Below are positions 52,953 to 61,757 of a stretch of DNA of 64,000 nt, in pieces; the first letter of the stretch is position 1, and each line of letters opens with the position of its first letter. The notes under the pieces were generated by a model. It did no database searches and had not been told where the DNA came from. It saw nothing but the letters and a program-made list of their open reading frames with translations. The DNA is taken from NCBI RefSeq assembly GCF_001425055.1, contig NZ_LMDK01000003.1:1307-65306 (forward strand), written 5' to 3'. This DNA comes from Pelomonas sp. Root1237 (GTDB lineage: Bacteria; Pseudomonadota; Gammaproteobacteria; Burkholderiales; Burkholderiaceae_C). The position numbers and the translations under genes are program-made.

Positions 52953-53409
52953 ACGGCCGCCACGAGGTTACGGACTGGTGGCGATGCTGCTACTGGTGGC
53001 GTTGACGGCAGCGGGCCTGTCGACGGTGGCGCAGTCTTGGGCGGAGTCGGCGCGACGCGACAAGGAACAACAGCTGCTGCGCATCGGGGCGCTGTACGTG
53101 CATGCGCTGGAGGACTACCGCCGCAAGTCCCCCGGTACCGAAAAGGTATTGCCGATGGAACTGGAGGAACTCGTGATGGACCGACGCTTCGTCGGCACGG
53201 TGCGGCACATCCGTCGGCTGTACCCAGACCCTGTTGGCACCGATGGTCGCTGGGGCGTCATACGTGGTGACAATGGCCGCATTCAGGGCGTTCACAGCCT
53301 CAGCGCCGACGAGCCTTTGATCGGCGCCAGCATCGAACGCCCGGGATTGCAGTTGCCCGCTGCCCGCCGCTATGCCGACTGGCGATTCGTCGTGGATTCA
53401 AAGCGATGA
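52939..53409 (+). CDS. Third pilin-like protein, lacking the +5 glutamate
   Basis: A 156-residue protein with an N-terminal hydrophobic helix (GYGLVAMLLLVALTAAGLS) after a short basic leader, then a helical KEQQLLRIGALYVHALEDYRRKSPG segment like pseudopilins and LYPDPVGTDGRWGVIRG. In place of F-T-L-I-E it reads Y-G-L-V-A-M, so the conserved glutamate that drives pilin assembly is missing. That is known for the tip subunit GspK of type II systems, but this protein is much shorter. GGGAG five bases before the ATG supports the start. Overlaps the previous gene by 14 bases and the next by ATGA. Confidence 0.75.
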   Translation: MRPGERPPRGYGLVAMLLLVALTAAGLSTVAQSWAESARRDKEQQLLRIGALYVHALEDYRRKSPGTEKVLPMELEELVMDRRFVGTVRHIRRLYPDPVGTDGRWGVIRGDNGRIQGVHSLSADEPLIGASIERPGLQLPAARRYADWRFVVDSKR

Positions 53410-53870
53410 CTGCAATTGGCAGAGGCGGAGTAACGGCCGGCGTCTTCGTACGCTCACGCCCGCGCTACGTGCTCGGGTTCACGCTGCTCGAACTGTTGAT
53501 CGTCATGGTGATCATCGGGCTGCTGATGGGTATCGTCGGGCCTCGTTTCATCGGGCAGATCTCGCGTTCAGAGGCTACAACTGCGCGGGCGCAGATCGAT
53601 GCACTGGACAAGGCGTTGCAGGCGTTTCGCCTCGACCTGGGCCGGTATCCAAGTTCATCAGAAGGATTGCGTGCGCTGATCGAAGACGCCTCAGGCGACA
53701 AGCGCTGGCGGGGGCCATACCTGGCCAAGGGGCTGCCCGTGGATCCTTGGGGAATGCCGTATCGCTATCACTCGCCATCAGCGTACGCTGGCAGGGACTA
53801 CGACCTGGTGAGTTTTGGGCGTGATCGTGCGCCTGGCGGCGTCGGCGACGACGGCGACGTTCAGCTGTGA
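53406..53870 (+). CDS. gspG: Major pseudopilin GspG
   Basis: A 154-residue protein matching GspG closely: leader then G|FTLLELLIVMVIIGLLMGIVGPRF, QIDALDKALQAFRLDLGRYPSSSEGLRALIED, and the closing PVDPWGMPYRYHSP...YDLVSFGRDRAPGG with the aspartates that bind calcium in GspG. It should be the main pseudopilus subunit. ATG at 53406 overlaps the preceding stop (ATGA). The leader of about 22 residues is longer than in classic GspG. Confidence 0.92.
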   Translation: MTAIGRGGVTAGVFVRSRPRYVLGFTLLELLIVMVIIGLLMGIVGPRFIGQISRSEATTARAQIDALDKALQAFRLDLGRYPSSSEGLRALIEDASGDKRWRGPYLAKGLPVDPWGMPYRYHSPSAYAGRDYDLVSFGRDRAPGGVGDDGDVQL

Positions 53871-53895
53871 CACCCGCACATCCTGGCCCACCGAG

Positions 53896-55101
53896 ATGAA
53901 ATTCCGCGTCCGCGTTCTGGATCCAGTGCTCATGTCCATCAGCGAGACGCTGGTAGAGGCGCCGTCGAAAGAAGCGCTAGGCAGTCAACTGGCTGATGGC
54001 CGCCGGATCATTGCGGTGGTCCCTTTGCGCGATGGTTTGCCGAGCATGACATCTGCGCGTGGTTCCCCGGGACGGGCGCTGGATGTCGCTTGGTGGTGCC
54101 GAGAGTTGATGACGCTACTCAAGGCGGGCATGACCGTGGTCGAGGCAATTGAAACCCTGCATGTCCAATCGACGGGTGATGTGGCTCGCGCAAGCGTCCA
54201 GCAGGGTTTGCTTGAGCAGTTGCATCAAGGCAAGCCGCTGTCGGCGGCGATGGAGTCGTTGAACCGTTTTCCCATGGTGCTGATCGCCAGCGTCCGCGCT
54301 AGCGAGCGCAGCAGTTCGCTGCAAGAGGCGTTGGCCAACTATCTGCGCTATCACGACATGCTTGATGCCTTGCGCAAGAAGGTCGTGAGCGCGGCGATCT
54401 ATCCCGCGTTGGTGCTCGGTCTTGGCCTGCTGGTCTGCACCTTCCTGGTAATGGTGGTGCTGCCACGCTTCGCTGCCATGTATGCGGATGTGCGCGGTGA
54501 CATGGGATGGTCGACCCAGGTGCTTGTCACTGCCAGTGGCTTTGTGCATCAACATCGACCAGCCTTGTTGATCGCTCTGGCGCTCACCGCAGCGGCGGCC
54601 ATCATGGCTTGGCGCCGTGGCGCCATCCAGCACGTGGCGCTGCGCTTCGTCAGGGCCGTGCCACCGGTCGGCCGCGCATTGCGGGAGTTCCGAATGGCGA
54701 AGTTCTATCACGCGGTCACTGTGATGTTCCGCGGGGGGTATCCGCTGGATGAAGCCCTGAGGCGCTGCGAAGGCCTTGCACTAGGAGACGACGTTGATGC
54801 GGCCATGCGTGCTGCCCATGACGCCTTGACGCAGGGAGCACGGGTGTCCACCGCGTTTGCTGATGCTGGGCTGACTGACACGGTGACCCGACGCCTGCTT
54901 GCCGTCGGGGAGCGCTCCGGCCACTTCGACCAAGTGCTTCAGACGATCGCCGAACGCCACGCTGACAATTTCGCGCTGTTCATGGATCGCGCCACGCGCA
55001 TCGTTGAGCCGTTGATGCTCTTGTCTGTTGCATTGCTCGTGGGTGGCATCGTGGTATTGATGTATCTGCCAATCTTCGACATCGCTAGCAGCATCCGCTG
55101 A
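53896..55101 (+). CDS. gspF: Inner-membrane platform protein GspF
   Basis: A 401-residue GspF/PilC-family protein with the two repeated cytoplasmic domains (each with a FxxxLxxLLxxGxxLxxAL-type motif: WCRELMTLLKAGMTVVEAI and FYHAVTVMFRGGYPLDEAL) and three membrane helices (PALVLGLGLLVCTFLVMVVLP, LLIALALTAAAAIM, EPLMLLSVALLVGGIVVLMYLPIFD). It anchors the ATPase and drives pseudopilus growth. Translation begins at ATG 53896, 25 bases after gspG. Confidence 0.93.
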   Translation: MKFRVRVLDPVLMSISETLVEAPSKEALGSQLADGRRIIAVVPLRDGLPSMTSARGSPGRALDVAWWCRELMTLLKAGMTVVEAIETLHVQSTGDVARASVQQGLLEQLHQGKPLSAAMESLNRFPMVLIASVRASERSSSLQEALANYLRYHDMLDALRKKVVSAAIYPALVLGLGLLVCTFLVMVVLPRFAAMYADVRGDMGWSTQVLVTASGFVHQHRPALLIALALTAAAAIMAWRRGAIQHVALRFVRAVPPVGRALREFRMAKFYHAVTVMFRGGYPLDEALRRCEGLALGDDVDAAMRAAHDALTQGARVSTAFADAGLTDTVTRRLLAVGERSGHFDQVLQTIAERHADNFALFMDRATRIVEPLMLLSVALLVGGIVVLMYLPIFDIASSIR

Positions 55102-55127
55102 CTCGGCCTTCCGATAGACCTGTTTTG

Positions 55128-56759
55128 ATGAATCCAGAATCTTCCGAGACGTTTCTTGCCGCGTTGCAGTCGGCTCGCCGCCGCATCGCAATGCCGGCTG
55201 AGGACAATGGCGATGTCACCGTGCTCGATCAGTTGCGACGCGATGTGCGTTGGCGCGATTGCCTTCCGAGCTTGCTGCGCGAAGTCGGTGGACTGGAAAC
55301 TGTCGACAGTGCCGTGCTGCGCGTCAAACCGGCCATCGAGTTGTTCGGTACGTCTGGTGCCGCGATGGCACGCCAGTTGCGCGCCGTTCCAGTACTGCTG
55401 GGTGGCGACCCGAACCAGCTTCGGCTGGCGATGGCGGACCCGTGGGACGATGTGGCTTTGCGGCGAGCCACTCAGTCTTTAGGGCGGCGTGTCCCTGCGC
55501 TAGCCGCGACCGGCGAGCAACTGGCTGCTTGGCTTGGCGCTGCAGCGTCACCTGATTCTCCTGTTGGCCAGGAAGCGGCTGCTGCCGGCCCGGTCGTAGC
55601 GTTCGTAGATCGAGCGCTTCAGCACGCCTACGAAGTCGGTGCCAGCGACATCCACTTCGAATGTGGCCGCAAGGGCGTGACGGTTCGGCTACGACGTGAT
55701 GGCGTATTGATCCCGCACGGCCAGCTTGACGGCGTGCGCCTGGCGGAGGAGGTCATATCGCGCATCAAGGTGCTCGCGCAGCTTGACATCACCGAACGTC
55801 GGCTACCCCAGGACGGCCGCTTTCGTACAGCGTTCTCTGGTGCGGAACTCGATTTGCGCGTGTCCATCATTCCAAGCGTGTTTGGCGAAGACGCAGTATT
55901 GCGGCTCCTGGACAAGGCCCAACTGCGAGATCCTGGCGAGCAGGTGTCGTTGGATCGACTTGGATTCGATGTTGATAGCGCTGAAAGGATCCGCGATTTG
56001 GCGGCCTTGCCCCATGGCATGTTGCTGGTGACCGGGCCGACAGGCAGCGGCAAGACAACAACCGTCTACGCGGCGTTGTCTGAGGTCAACAACGGGATAG
56101 AAAAGATCGTCACCATCGAAGACCCGGTCGAGTACGAGCTGTCGGGCGTGCTGCAGGTGCCTGTGAACGAACGCAAGGGACTCACGTTCGCTAGAGGCCT
56201 GCGTGCGATCTTGCGGCACGATCCAGATCGCATCCTGGTTGGTGAGATCCGCGACGCGGAAACCGCAGAGATCGCCGTTCAGTCTGCATTGACGGGGCAC
56301 CAAGTCCTGACGACGGTGCACGCCAACAGCGTGTTCGACGTGACGGGACGCTTCAAGCACTTCGGTCTTGATATGTTTGGATTCATGGCGGCCTTGAACG
56401 GTGTGATCGTCCAGCGCCTCGTGCGATGCTTGTGTCGGCATTGCTTGACGACCCGACCAACCACGCCGCGAGAGGCGCAGTGGTTTGCCAGTCTCGATCT
56501 TCCCGTGCCGGAGGCAATGCCTCATCCAGCAGGCTGCCCGCACTGCGACCGTGTGGGCTATAGCGGCAGACGCGTCATCGCGGAAGTGCATGCGATTGAC
56601 GATGGCTTTCGCGATCTGGTCACGACTGGTGCGCCGGTGTCGGCGCTGCGCGATCATGTCTATCGACAAGGCGCCACGACGCTGTCCCGCTTGAGCGCCG
56701 ACCTCGTGAATCGCCATGAAACGAGTGCTGAGGAGATCAAGCGTGTGGTGGGCTGGTAA
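55128..56759 (+). CDS. gspE: Type II secretion/type IV pilus ATPase GspE
   Basis: A 543-residue traffic ATPase. N1E-like domain (about 20-140), then Walker A GPTGSGKTTT, Asp box VTIEDPVEYE, Walker B ILVGEIRDAETAEIA, His box LTTVHANSV, and a tetracysteine zinc site (CLCRHC and CPHC...GYSGR). Powers pseudopilus assembly from the cytoplasmic side. The ATG at 55128 immediately follows a TTG. Overlaps the next gene's start by 17 bases. Confidence 0.94.
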   Translation: MNPESSETFLAALQSARRRIAMPAEDNGDVTVLDQLRRDVRWRDCLPSLLREVGGLETVDSAVLRVKPAIELFGTSGAAMARQLRAVPVLLGGDPNQLRLAMADPWDDVALRRATQSLGRRVPALAATGEQLAAWLGAAASPDSPVGQEAAAAGPVVAFVDRALQHAYEVGASDIHFECGRKGVTVRLRRDGVLIPHGQLDGVRLAEEVISRIKVLAQLDITERRLPQDGRFRTAFSGAELDLRVSIIPSVFGEDAVLRLLDKAQLRDPGEQVSLDRLGFDVDSAERIRDLAALPHGMLLVTGPTGSGKTTTVYAALSEVNNGIEKIVTIEDPVEYELSGVLQVPVNERKGLTFARGLRAILRHDPDRILVGEIRDAETAEIAVQSALTGHQVLTTVHANSVFDVTGRFKHFGLDMFGFMAALNGVIVQRLVRCLCRHCLTTRPTTPREAQWFASLDLPVPEAMPHPAGCPHCDRVGYSGRRVIAEVHAIDDGFRDLVTTGAPVSALRDHVYRQGATTLSRLSADLVNRHETSAEEIKRVVGW

Positions 56760-57450
56760 GCGGTCACGACGAACGGCGCTGGCCTACGTGGGAGCGCACG
56801 TCGTGAGGTTGGCGCAAGGTGAGACCTTGGTATACGCGGCGACGGCGACGGATCCGGAGGACGCGATTCGAGGACTTGCCGATGCGATCACTTTGCTGCC
56901 GCGTGGCACTCGTCTGCAGGTCTTCGTCAGTGGCGCGATCTGCCGCCCGTTTTTGATTCCGGCGGTAGAGGGCGCGCGCGATGCGATGGACTGGGCTGCG
57001 ATTGCCGCGACGTTGGTAGAAGGGGCGACAGGCTTGCCGTCGGATAGCTTGGTCTGGATGGACGACGGCCAATCCTCTCCGCGATTCGCGGTGGCGATGC
57101 ACCCGACATGGCAGGGGCACATGCAGCGCGCATGCGGTTCGATGGTTGAGAACCTGAAGCCTTGGTGGGTGCTTGCGGTTGACCAGGTCCGAAGTAGCGG
57201 CGACTCCAGGCATGGGCTGGCCGTTTTCGACAGCGACGCGCTCGTGCTGTTGGTCGCTGAGGGCGGCACTTACTTGGAAGCTCAGGCCTATCCACTCCTT
57301 GATGAGGACCCCGACGCATTGCTACGCCGAGCGTTGATCACGCACGACTTGTCGCCCGACGCATTGGACGTGGTGCGCTTCCATCATGACGAGGTGGCCG
57401 GCGTTCCGGTGAATGCCGCGTTGCCGTTCAGTACGGGAGAAGCCGCATGA
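56743..57450 (+). CDS. PilM/GspL-like cytoplasmic assembly protein
   Basis: A 235-residue protein rich in short beta strands with RTALAYVGAHVVRLAQGETLVYA near the start, like an actin-like PilM/GspL cytoplasmic domain without clear ATP motifs. It has no membrane segment. The start is set to GTG 56743 because AGGAG precedes by seven bases; an ATG at 56716 without ribosome site would extend it by nine residues. It lies between gspE and a PilN-like gene, the position of PilM partners. Family assignment is by context and weak resemblance. Confidence 0.6.
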   Translation: MWWAGKRSRRTALAYVGAHVVRLAQGETLVYAATATDPEDAIRGLADAITLLPRGTRLQVFVSGAICRPFLIPAVEGARDAMDWAAIAATLVEGATGLPSDSLVWMDDGQSSPRFAVAMHPTWQGHMQRACGSMVENLKPWWVLAVDQVRSSGDSRHGLAVFDSDALVLLVAEGGTYLEAQAYPLLDEDPDALLRRALITHDLSPDALDVVRFHHDEVAGVPVNAALPFSTGEAA

Positions 57451-57968
57451 GACGCTTGCAAGTTGAATTCGCGCCTCCACGGCGTCCCGTTGCGGCGCTC
57501 GTCGCGCTCGGCGTGGCGTCTGCTGTGATCACCGTGGCGTGTGGTATCGGCGCATTCCAAGCTTGGGAGCGGCGACAGGGCCTCATGGCGCAACTAGATA
57601 GGGAGACGCTCGAAGCGAATCGACTGAAAGCTGCTTTGAATGCACAGGCTCAGCATGCCGCAGCAGAGGCGAAGGATGCGCCTTTTGCCCAGGATGCACG
57701 GGCTATCGTCCAACTTGCAGCATTCCCCATTCAGCGAGCGCTTCGTGCATTGGAGGCGGTGGCAGTAGATGGCATTCGGCTCAACGCCATCGACGCAAAC
57801 GCGGTTCGCGGTACCGTCGACGTGCAATTGGAATTCGATGACTACAAGAGTTTGATTGCTTACCTGGAGCGACTCAATGACGGCGAGCCAACCCAACGCT
57901 GGAGTCTCGTGACTGCCGAGGCAAGCGGCCAGCGGAAGCAGGCGGCAATCCGCTCCAACTGGCGCTGA
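57447..57968 (+). CDS. PilN/GspL-C-like membrane protein
   Basis: A 173-residue protein: short basic tail, one membrane helix (PVAALVALGVASAVITVACGIGAF), a coiled coil (WERRQGLMAQLDRETLEANRLKAALNAQAQHAAAE), and a PilN-like periplasmic domain (ALRALEAVAVDGIRLNAIDANAVRGTVDVQLEFDDYKSLIAYLERLN). It would dimerise with the PilO-like protein at the start of the cluster. ATG 57447 overlaps the previous stop (ATGA). It is the last gene of the secretion cluster and is convergent with the MFS gene, 55 bases away. Confidence 0.72.
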   Translation: MRRLQVEFAPPRRPVAALVALGVASAVITVACGIGAFQAWERRQGLMAQLDRETLEANRLKAALNAQAQHAAAEAKDAPFAQDARAIVQLAAFPIQRALRALEAVAVDGIRLNAIDANAVRGTVDVQLEFDDYKSLIAYLERLNDGEPTQRWSLVTAEASGQRKQAAIRSNWR

Positions 57969-58023
57969 GCGCACAACCCCGCCGATGGATTTTTGATGAC
58001 TACCGCAGCGTTTGCTGCACCAG

Positions 58024-59364
58024 TCATTGCGAGGAAATCCTGGGGGGCAACGGCACCGAAGATCGCTGAAGGCGCAACAGGCACACAACGCACAGCAGAG
58101 AGAAAACCGTTCCTGCAAGCAACGTGTAGCGATAGTCGTGTTCGGACAGGTCGAGCATCGGCCCTTGGACGCTGCTGACCAGGATCGTGCCGAAGATCAC
58201 CATCAGATCTTTGGTCGAGTTGAACTGCACGAATCTTTCGCGCGGGAAAAGCGCCATCGGCATTGATGCGGCAGCCGTGAACCAGGCGCCGGAAATCACC
58301 ACGTGGGCGAAGTAGAAGACGCGGAAGCTGGCGGCGTCCGACACCAAGGCGAAGCCGGCCGCCGAGATGGCGCAATACACCGTCATGATGGCTACCGAGA
58401 CCCGCACCGCACCCAAGCGATCAGCCATCGATCCAATGGCAAAGGCCGACACGATGGACACCGCATAGCCGGCTGCCGTCAATGCGCCCAGCGTGGCCTT
58501 CTGGATGCCGGCTGCGTGCGCGTAGTGCAGATAGAAGGTGTTGAAGGGGCTGAAGGTGACGCTCGCCAGCACGAAGGCGGCGACGGCCCACCCGTAGGAG
58601 CGATGGCGAAAGCAGGCCAGCACGTGGTCGAGGGGAAATCTCAGCCGGCGCTCCGTCTTGTCAGCGGGCGCGGTGTCGGGTGGCAAGGGTGTCTCCTTCA
58701 GCATCAACGCCATCGCCAGGATAGGCAGGCAGAAGAAGAGGCCGACGCCCATCAAAACCTCGCGCAGATGGTGGTCCGTGAGCGCGAAGATCCAGTTGTG
58801 ATACGCGATGCCGATCGTCAGGCTGACGATTCGGAACACCGCGAAGAAGCGACCGAGCAGGCCCGCGGGCACGAGGTCATTGACGAGGCCGTTGAACAGC
58901 GAGAAAGCGCTGATGGCCGCGCAGTCGAATGCGGCCCAGAACAGGCTGAACAACGCGAGTCGGCAGTTGTGCAGGCCAGGTGACCAGCTGCCCATTGCCG
59001 CATCGAGCGAGCCCGCCAGCGTGGGTGAAGCGGCCAGGCCCACCATGGCCAGCAGGCCGGTGGGCGCTGCAATCATCAAAAAGGGCTTGCGCCTGCCAAG
59101 GCGGCTGCGGCAGCGGTCCGAGTGATAGCCGGCCAGGGGGACCAACAGCAGGCTCAAGGCGGCGGGCACCGTGGACAGCAGCAGCGAGATCGTCGTATCA
59201 GATGCCGCGTGCCGGCGCAGCAGCTCCAGTGCGCTGGGCACGGCAGCGCGCTCGCGTATCGAAACGCCGAAGTCGCCGCACAGCAGCCAGAGCAGCAGGG
59301 CGCCCAGCCCGACAAGGCTGAGCGGCACAGCCGCTCCAGCTCTCGCAGCCAGTGCGCGATTCAT
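58024..59364 (-). CDS. MFS sugar/oligosaccharide transporter (SLC45/GPH-like)
   Basis: A 446-residue 12-span transporter with motif A-like YHSDRCRSRLGRRKPFL, of the form D-R-x-R-S-R-x-G-R-R, characteristic of the sucrose/SLC45-like MFS group. It probably imports a sugar or short uronic oligosaccharide into the cytoplasm. Start at ATG 59364 is preferred because it leaves one base after the LacI stop; a longer frame extends into that gene. Co-transcribed behind the lacI-type gene and divergent from the GH105/DUF2264 genes. Confidence 0.88.
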   Translation of the reverse strand: MNRALAARAGAAVPLSLVGLGALLLWLLCGDFGVSIRERAAVPSALELLRRHAASDTTISLLLSTVPAALSLLLVPLAGYHSDRCRSRLGRRKPFLMIAAPTGLLAMVGLAASPTLAGSLDAAMGSWSPGLHNCRLALFSLFWAAFDCAAISAFSLFNGLVNDLVPAGLLGRFFAVFRIVSLTIGIAYHNWIFALTDHHLREVLMGVGLFFCLPILAMALMLKETPLPPDTAPADKTERRLRFPLDHVLACFRHRSYGWAVAAFVLASVTFSPFNTFYLHYAHAAGIQKATLGALTAAGYAVSIVSAFAIGSMADRLGAVRVSVAIMTVYCAISAAGFALVSDAASFRVFYFAHVVISGAWFTAAASMPMALFPRERFVQFNSTKDLMVIFGTILVSSVQGPMLDLSEHDYRYTLLAGTVFSLLCVVCLLRLQRSSVPLPPRISSQ

Positions 59365-59365
59365 G

Positions 59366-60385
59366 TCAGCCGCGCAGAGCCACGGGGCCGGTCGACTTGC
59401 GGACGACGAGTTCAAGCGGGAGGGCGATCTTCCTCGCCCCGACGCCCTGGCCCTCGATCAGCGCCACGAGCTCTCGTACCGCGCACGCGCTGAGTTCCAC
59501 CAGCGGCTGGCGCATCGTCGTCAGGGGTGGGTGGATGTGGCTGGAGATGGCGATGTCGTCGAAACCCACGACCGAGATGTCTTCGGGGACGCGCAGGCCT
59601 TTGCTGTGGATGGCGTCGATGGCGCCGAACGCCATCTCGTCGTTGGCCGCGAAGATGGCGGTGGGCGGCTCCGGCAGGTCCAGCAGCTGCACGGTGGCCG
59701 CGTAGCCGCCGGTCTGGACGAAACGACCCGGAACGATCAGCGCCGGGTCTGCGGCGATGCCGGCTTCGTTCAGGGCTTCGACATAGGCGGCCTGCCGCTC
59801 GGTGCTCTGGCCCGTGTAGTGGGAGCCGGCAATGAACGCGATGCGACGGTGCCCCAGCGACAGCAGGTGCTCGACTGCCGTGCGGGCGCCCTTGCGGTTC
59901 TCGACGACGACGACGGGCAGCCCCATGGCGCGCGCATCGAAGTTGACGAACACACAGGGCAACTGGCGGTGTTCAAGGTCGCCGAGGTAGGCATCCTCGA
60001 CGTTCGGCATGGGCAGGATCAGGCCGGCGCACAGGTTGGCGAGCATGTCCCGAGTGTCTGCGCGGCCTGGGGCGTCGAAACGGTCGGCGTTGAACAGCAG
60101 GATGTCGTAGCCGCGGGCACGCGCTTCGTTGCTGATCTCCTTCGTGATCTCGTGCAGCACCAGTGAGCCGAAGTTGTTCACGAAGATACCGATGAGCCGG
60201 CTTTTCTCGCCGCGCATGCGTCGCGCCACCATGTCGGGCGAGTAGTTCAGCTTGGCCGCAGCCTCCATGACGCGTGCGCGTGCATCTTCCGAGACGTAGC
60301 CCGTGCCGCGGATTGCACGCGATGCGGTGATGGGCGCGACACCGGCCAACTTCGCTACTTCACTGAGCCTGCTGGGTTTTGGCAT
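59366..60385 (-). CDS. LacI-family repressor
   Basis: A 339-residue repressor: N-terminal LacI helix-turn-helix (about 6-55, SEVAKLAGVAPITASRAIRG, YVSEDARARVMEAAAKLNY) and periplasmic-binding-protein core (IGIFVNNFGSLVLHEIT, GHRRIAFIAG, PPTAIFAANDEMAFGAID, ISVVGFDDI). The start is ATG 60385. Two LacI-type operators are in the divergent promoter (60411-60434 and 60493-60510), so it probably represses both its own operon and the GH105 operon, released by an uronic sugar. Confidence 0.92.
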   Translation of the reverse strand: MPKPSRLSEVAKLAGVAPITASRAIRGTGYVSEDARARVMEAAAKLNYSPDMVARRMRGEKSRLIGIFVNNFGSLVLHEITKEISNEARARGYDILLFNADRFDAPGRADTRDMLANLCAGLILPMPNVEDAYLGDLEHRQLPCVFVNFDARAMGLPVVVVENRKGARTAVEHLLSLGHRRIAFIAGSHYTGQSTERQAAYVEALNEAGIAADPALIVPGRFVQTGGYAATVQLLDLPEPPTAIFAANDEMAFGAIDAIHSKGLRVPEDISVVGFDDIAISSHIHPPLTTMRQPLVELSACAVRELVALIEGQGVGARKIALPLELVVRKSTGPVALRG

Positions 60386-60410
60386 AGATCGACGCTGAGA
60401 TGGAATACCA

Positions 60411-60434
60411 GAATGTGGTGACGATACCACATTC
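60411..60434. promoter_or_regulatory. LacI-type operator O1
   Basis: GAATGTGGT-N6-ACCACATTC with perfect 9-base arms and a central CG, so the core TGGTGACGATACCA fits the LacI-family consensus TGGTAACGTTACCA. It lies 26 bases before the repressor start. Confidence 0.7.
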
Positions 60435-60492
60435 GTTGGCGCGGCCGGCAAAGCGTGCCGGTCGCGCAAATTTCTTTGTGATTTCGATTTGA

Positions 60493-60510
60493 TATGCTAA
60501 CGTAACCATA
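60493..60510. promoter_or_regulatory. LacI-type operator O2
   Basis: TATGCTAACGTAACCATA; its complement contains TGGTTACGTTAGCA, again centred on CG and close to the LacI consensus. It is 82 bases before the GH105 start, and its centre is 79 bases from that of O1. Confidence 0.6.
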
Positions 60511-60591
60511 CTCTATGGCCGCAGCAGCCAACCGGCGGGCTGCGCCGACCAAGCCGACGCATTGGAATTGCTCCGTGCGTTCAACGGATCG

Positions 60592-61737
60592 ATGCTGATG
60601 AAACTGAAGAATTGCGTGAGCGGCTTGTTATTGACGCTGGGCATTGCTCTGGGTGGATGTGCGGGCGCGCCCGCTCAGAATGGCAGCAATCGCGGCGAAG
60701 TGATTGCGGCGATCAACAAGGTCAATTCCTACTGGCAGGCGCGCGCACCCGCTCAGGACAGCCCGTTCTGGAATGTGGCGGCCTATCACACCGGCAATAT
60801 GGAAGCCTACCGGGTGACCGGCAATGAAAGTTATCGGCGCTATACCGAGACCTGGGCCGAATACAACCAATGGGCGGGCGCGCGGTCCAAGGATAAATCG
60901 GCCTGGAAATACACCTACGGCGAAACGCCGGAGCACGTGCTATTCGGTGATTGGCAGATCTGCTTTCAGGTTTACGCGGATCTTTATCAACTGGAGAAGG
61001 ATCCGCGCAAGATTGCCCGCGCCCGCGAGGTGATGGAATATCAGATGAGCACCCCCGACAAGGACTATTGGTGGTGGGTGGATGGGTTGTATATGGCCAT
61101 GCCGGTCATGACAAAGATGTACGAGGCCACCGGCAATCGCCAGTATCTCGACAAGATGTACGAGTATTACAGCCACGCCAACAGCATCATGTACGACGCG
61201 CAGGAGAAGCTCTATTACCGGGACGCGAGATACGTGTTCCCGCAGCACAAGAGCGTCAACGGCAAGAAGGACTTCTGGTCCCGCGGCGATGGGTGGGCAT
61301 TTGCGGCGCTTGCCAGGGTCCTGTCGGAATTGCCGCAGGACGATCCGCACCGCGGTGAGTACGTGCAGCGCCTCCAGGACATGGCTGCGGCGCTGCTGCC
61401 GCTGCAGCAACCCGAGGGTTACTGGACGCGCAGCCTCATGGACCCGGCCCATGCGCCGGGCCCCGAGACCAGCGGGACGGCCTTCTTCACCTACGGGCTG
61501 CTGTGGGGCATCAACAATGGCCTGCTGCCGCGTGACCGGTATCTGCCTGCGGCGCAGCGCGGCTGGCATTACCTGACAACCGTGGCCCTGCAGCCCGACG
61601 GCAAGCTGGGCTATGTGCAGCCGATCGGCGACCGCGCGATTCCGGGGCAGGTGGTAGACCAGAATTCCACGTCGCACTTCGGCGTCGGCGCCTTCCTGCT
61701 GGCGGGGGCTGAAATGGTCCGTCTGCTCGACAAATAA
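60592..61737 (+). CDS. GH105/GH88-type unsaturated glucuronyl/galacturonyl hydrolase, lipoprotein
   Basis: A 381-residue lipoprotein (TLGIALGGCAGAP lipobox). The fold is (alpha/alpha)6 GH88/GH105: NMEAYRVTGNESYRRYTE, ETPEHVLFGDWQICFQVYADLYQL, WWWVDGLYMAMPVMTKMYEATGN, FWSRGDGWAFAALARVL are all family hallmarks. It removes the 4,5-unsaturated uronic acid left by polysaccharide lyases, here probably from pectin or a related polymer, at the membrane or periplasm. ATG 60592 is preferred; ATG 60598 follows. It starts the operon with the DUF2264 and DUF4861 genes. Confidence 0.9.
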   Translation: MLMKLKNCVSGLLLTLGIALGGCAGAPAQNGSNRGEVIAAINKVNSYWQARAPAQDSPFWNVAAYHTGNMEAYRVTGNESYRRYTETWAEYNQWAGARSKDKSAWKYTYGETPEHVLFGDWQICFQVYADLYQLEKDPRKIARAREVMEYQMSTPDKDYWWWVDGLYMAMPVMTKMYEATGNRQYLDKMYEYYSHANSIMYDAQEKLYYRDARYVFPQHKSVNGKKDFWSRGDGWAFAALARVLSELPQDDPHRGEYVQRLQDMAAALLPLQQPEGYWTRSLMDPAHAPGPETSGTAFFTYGLLWGINNGLLPRDRYLPAAQRGWHYLTTVALQPDGKLGYVQPIGDRAIPGQVVDQNSTSHFGVGAFLLAGAEMVRLLDK

Positions 61738-61757
61738 CGGCGCAGCCAGGAGACAAA

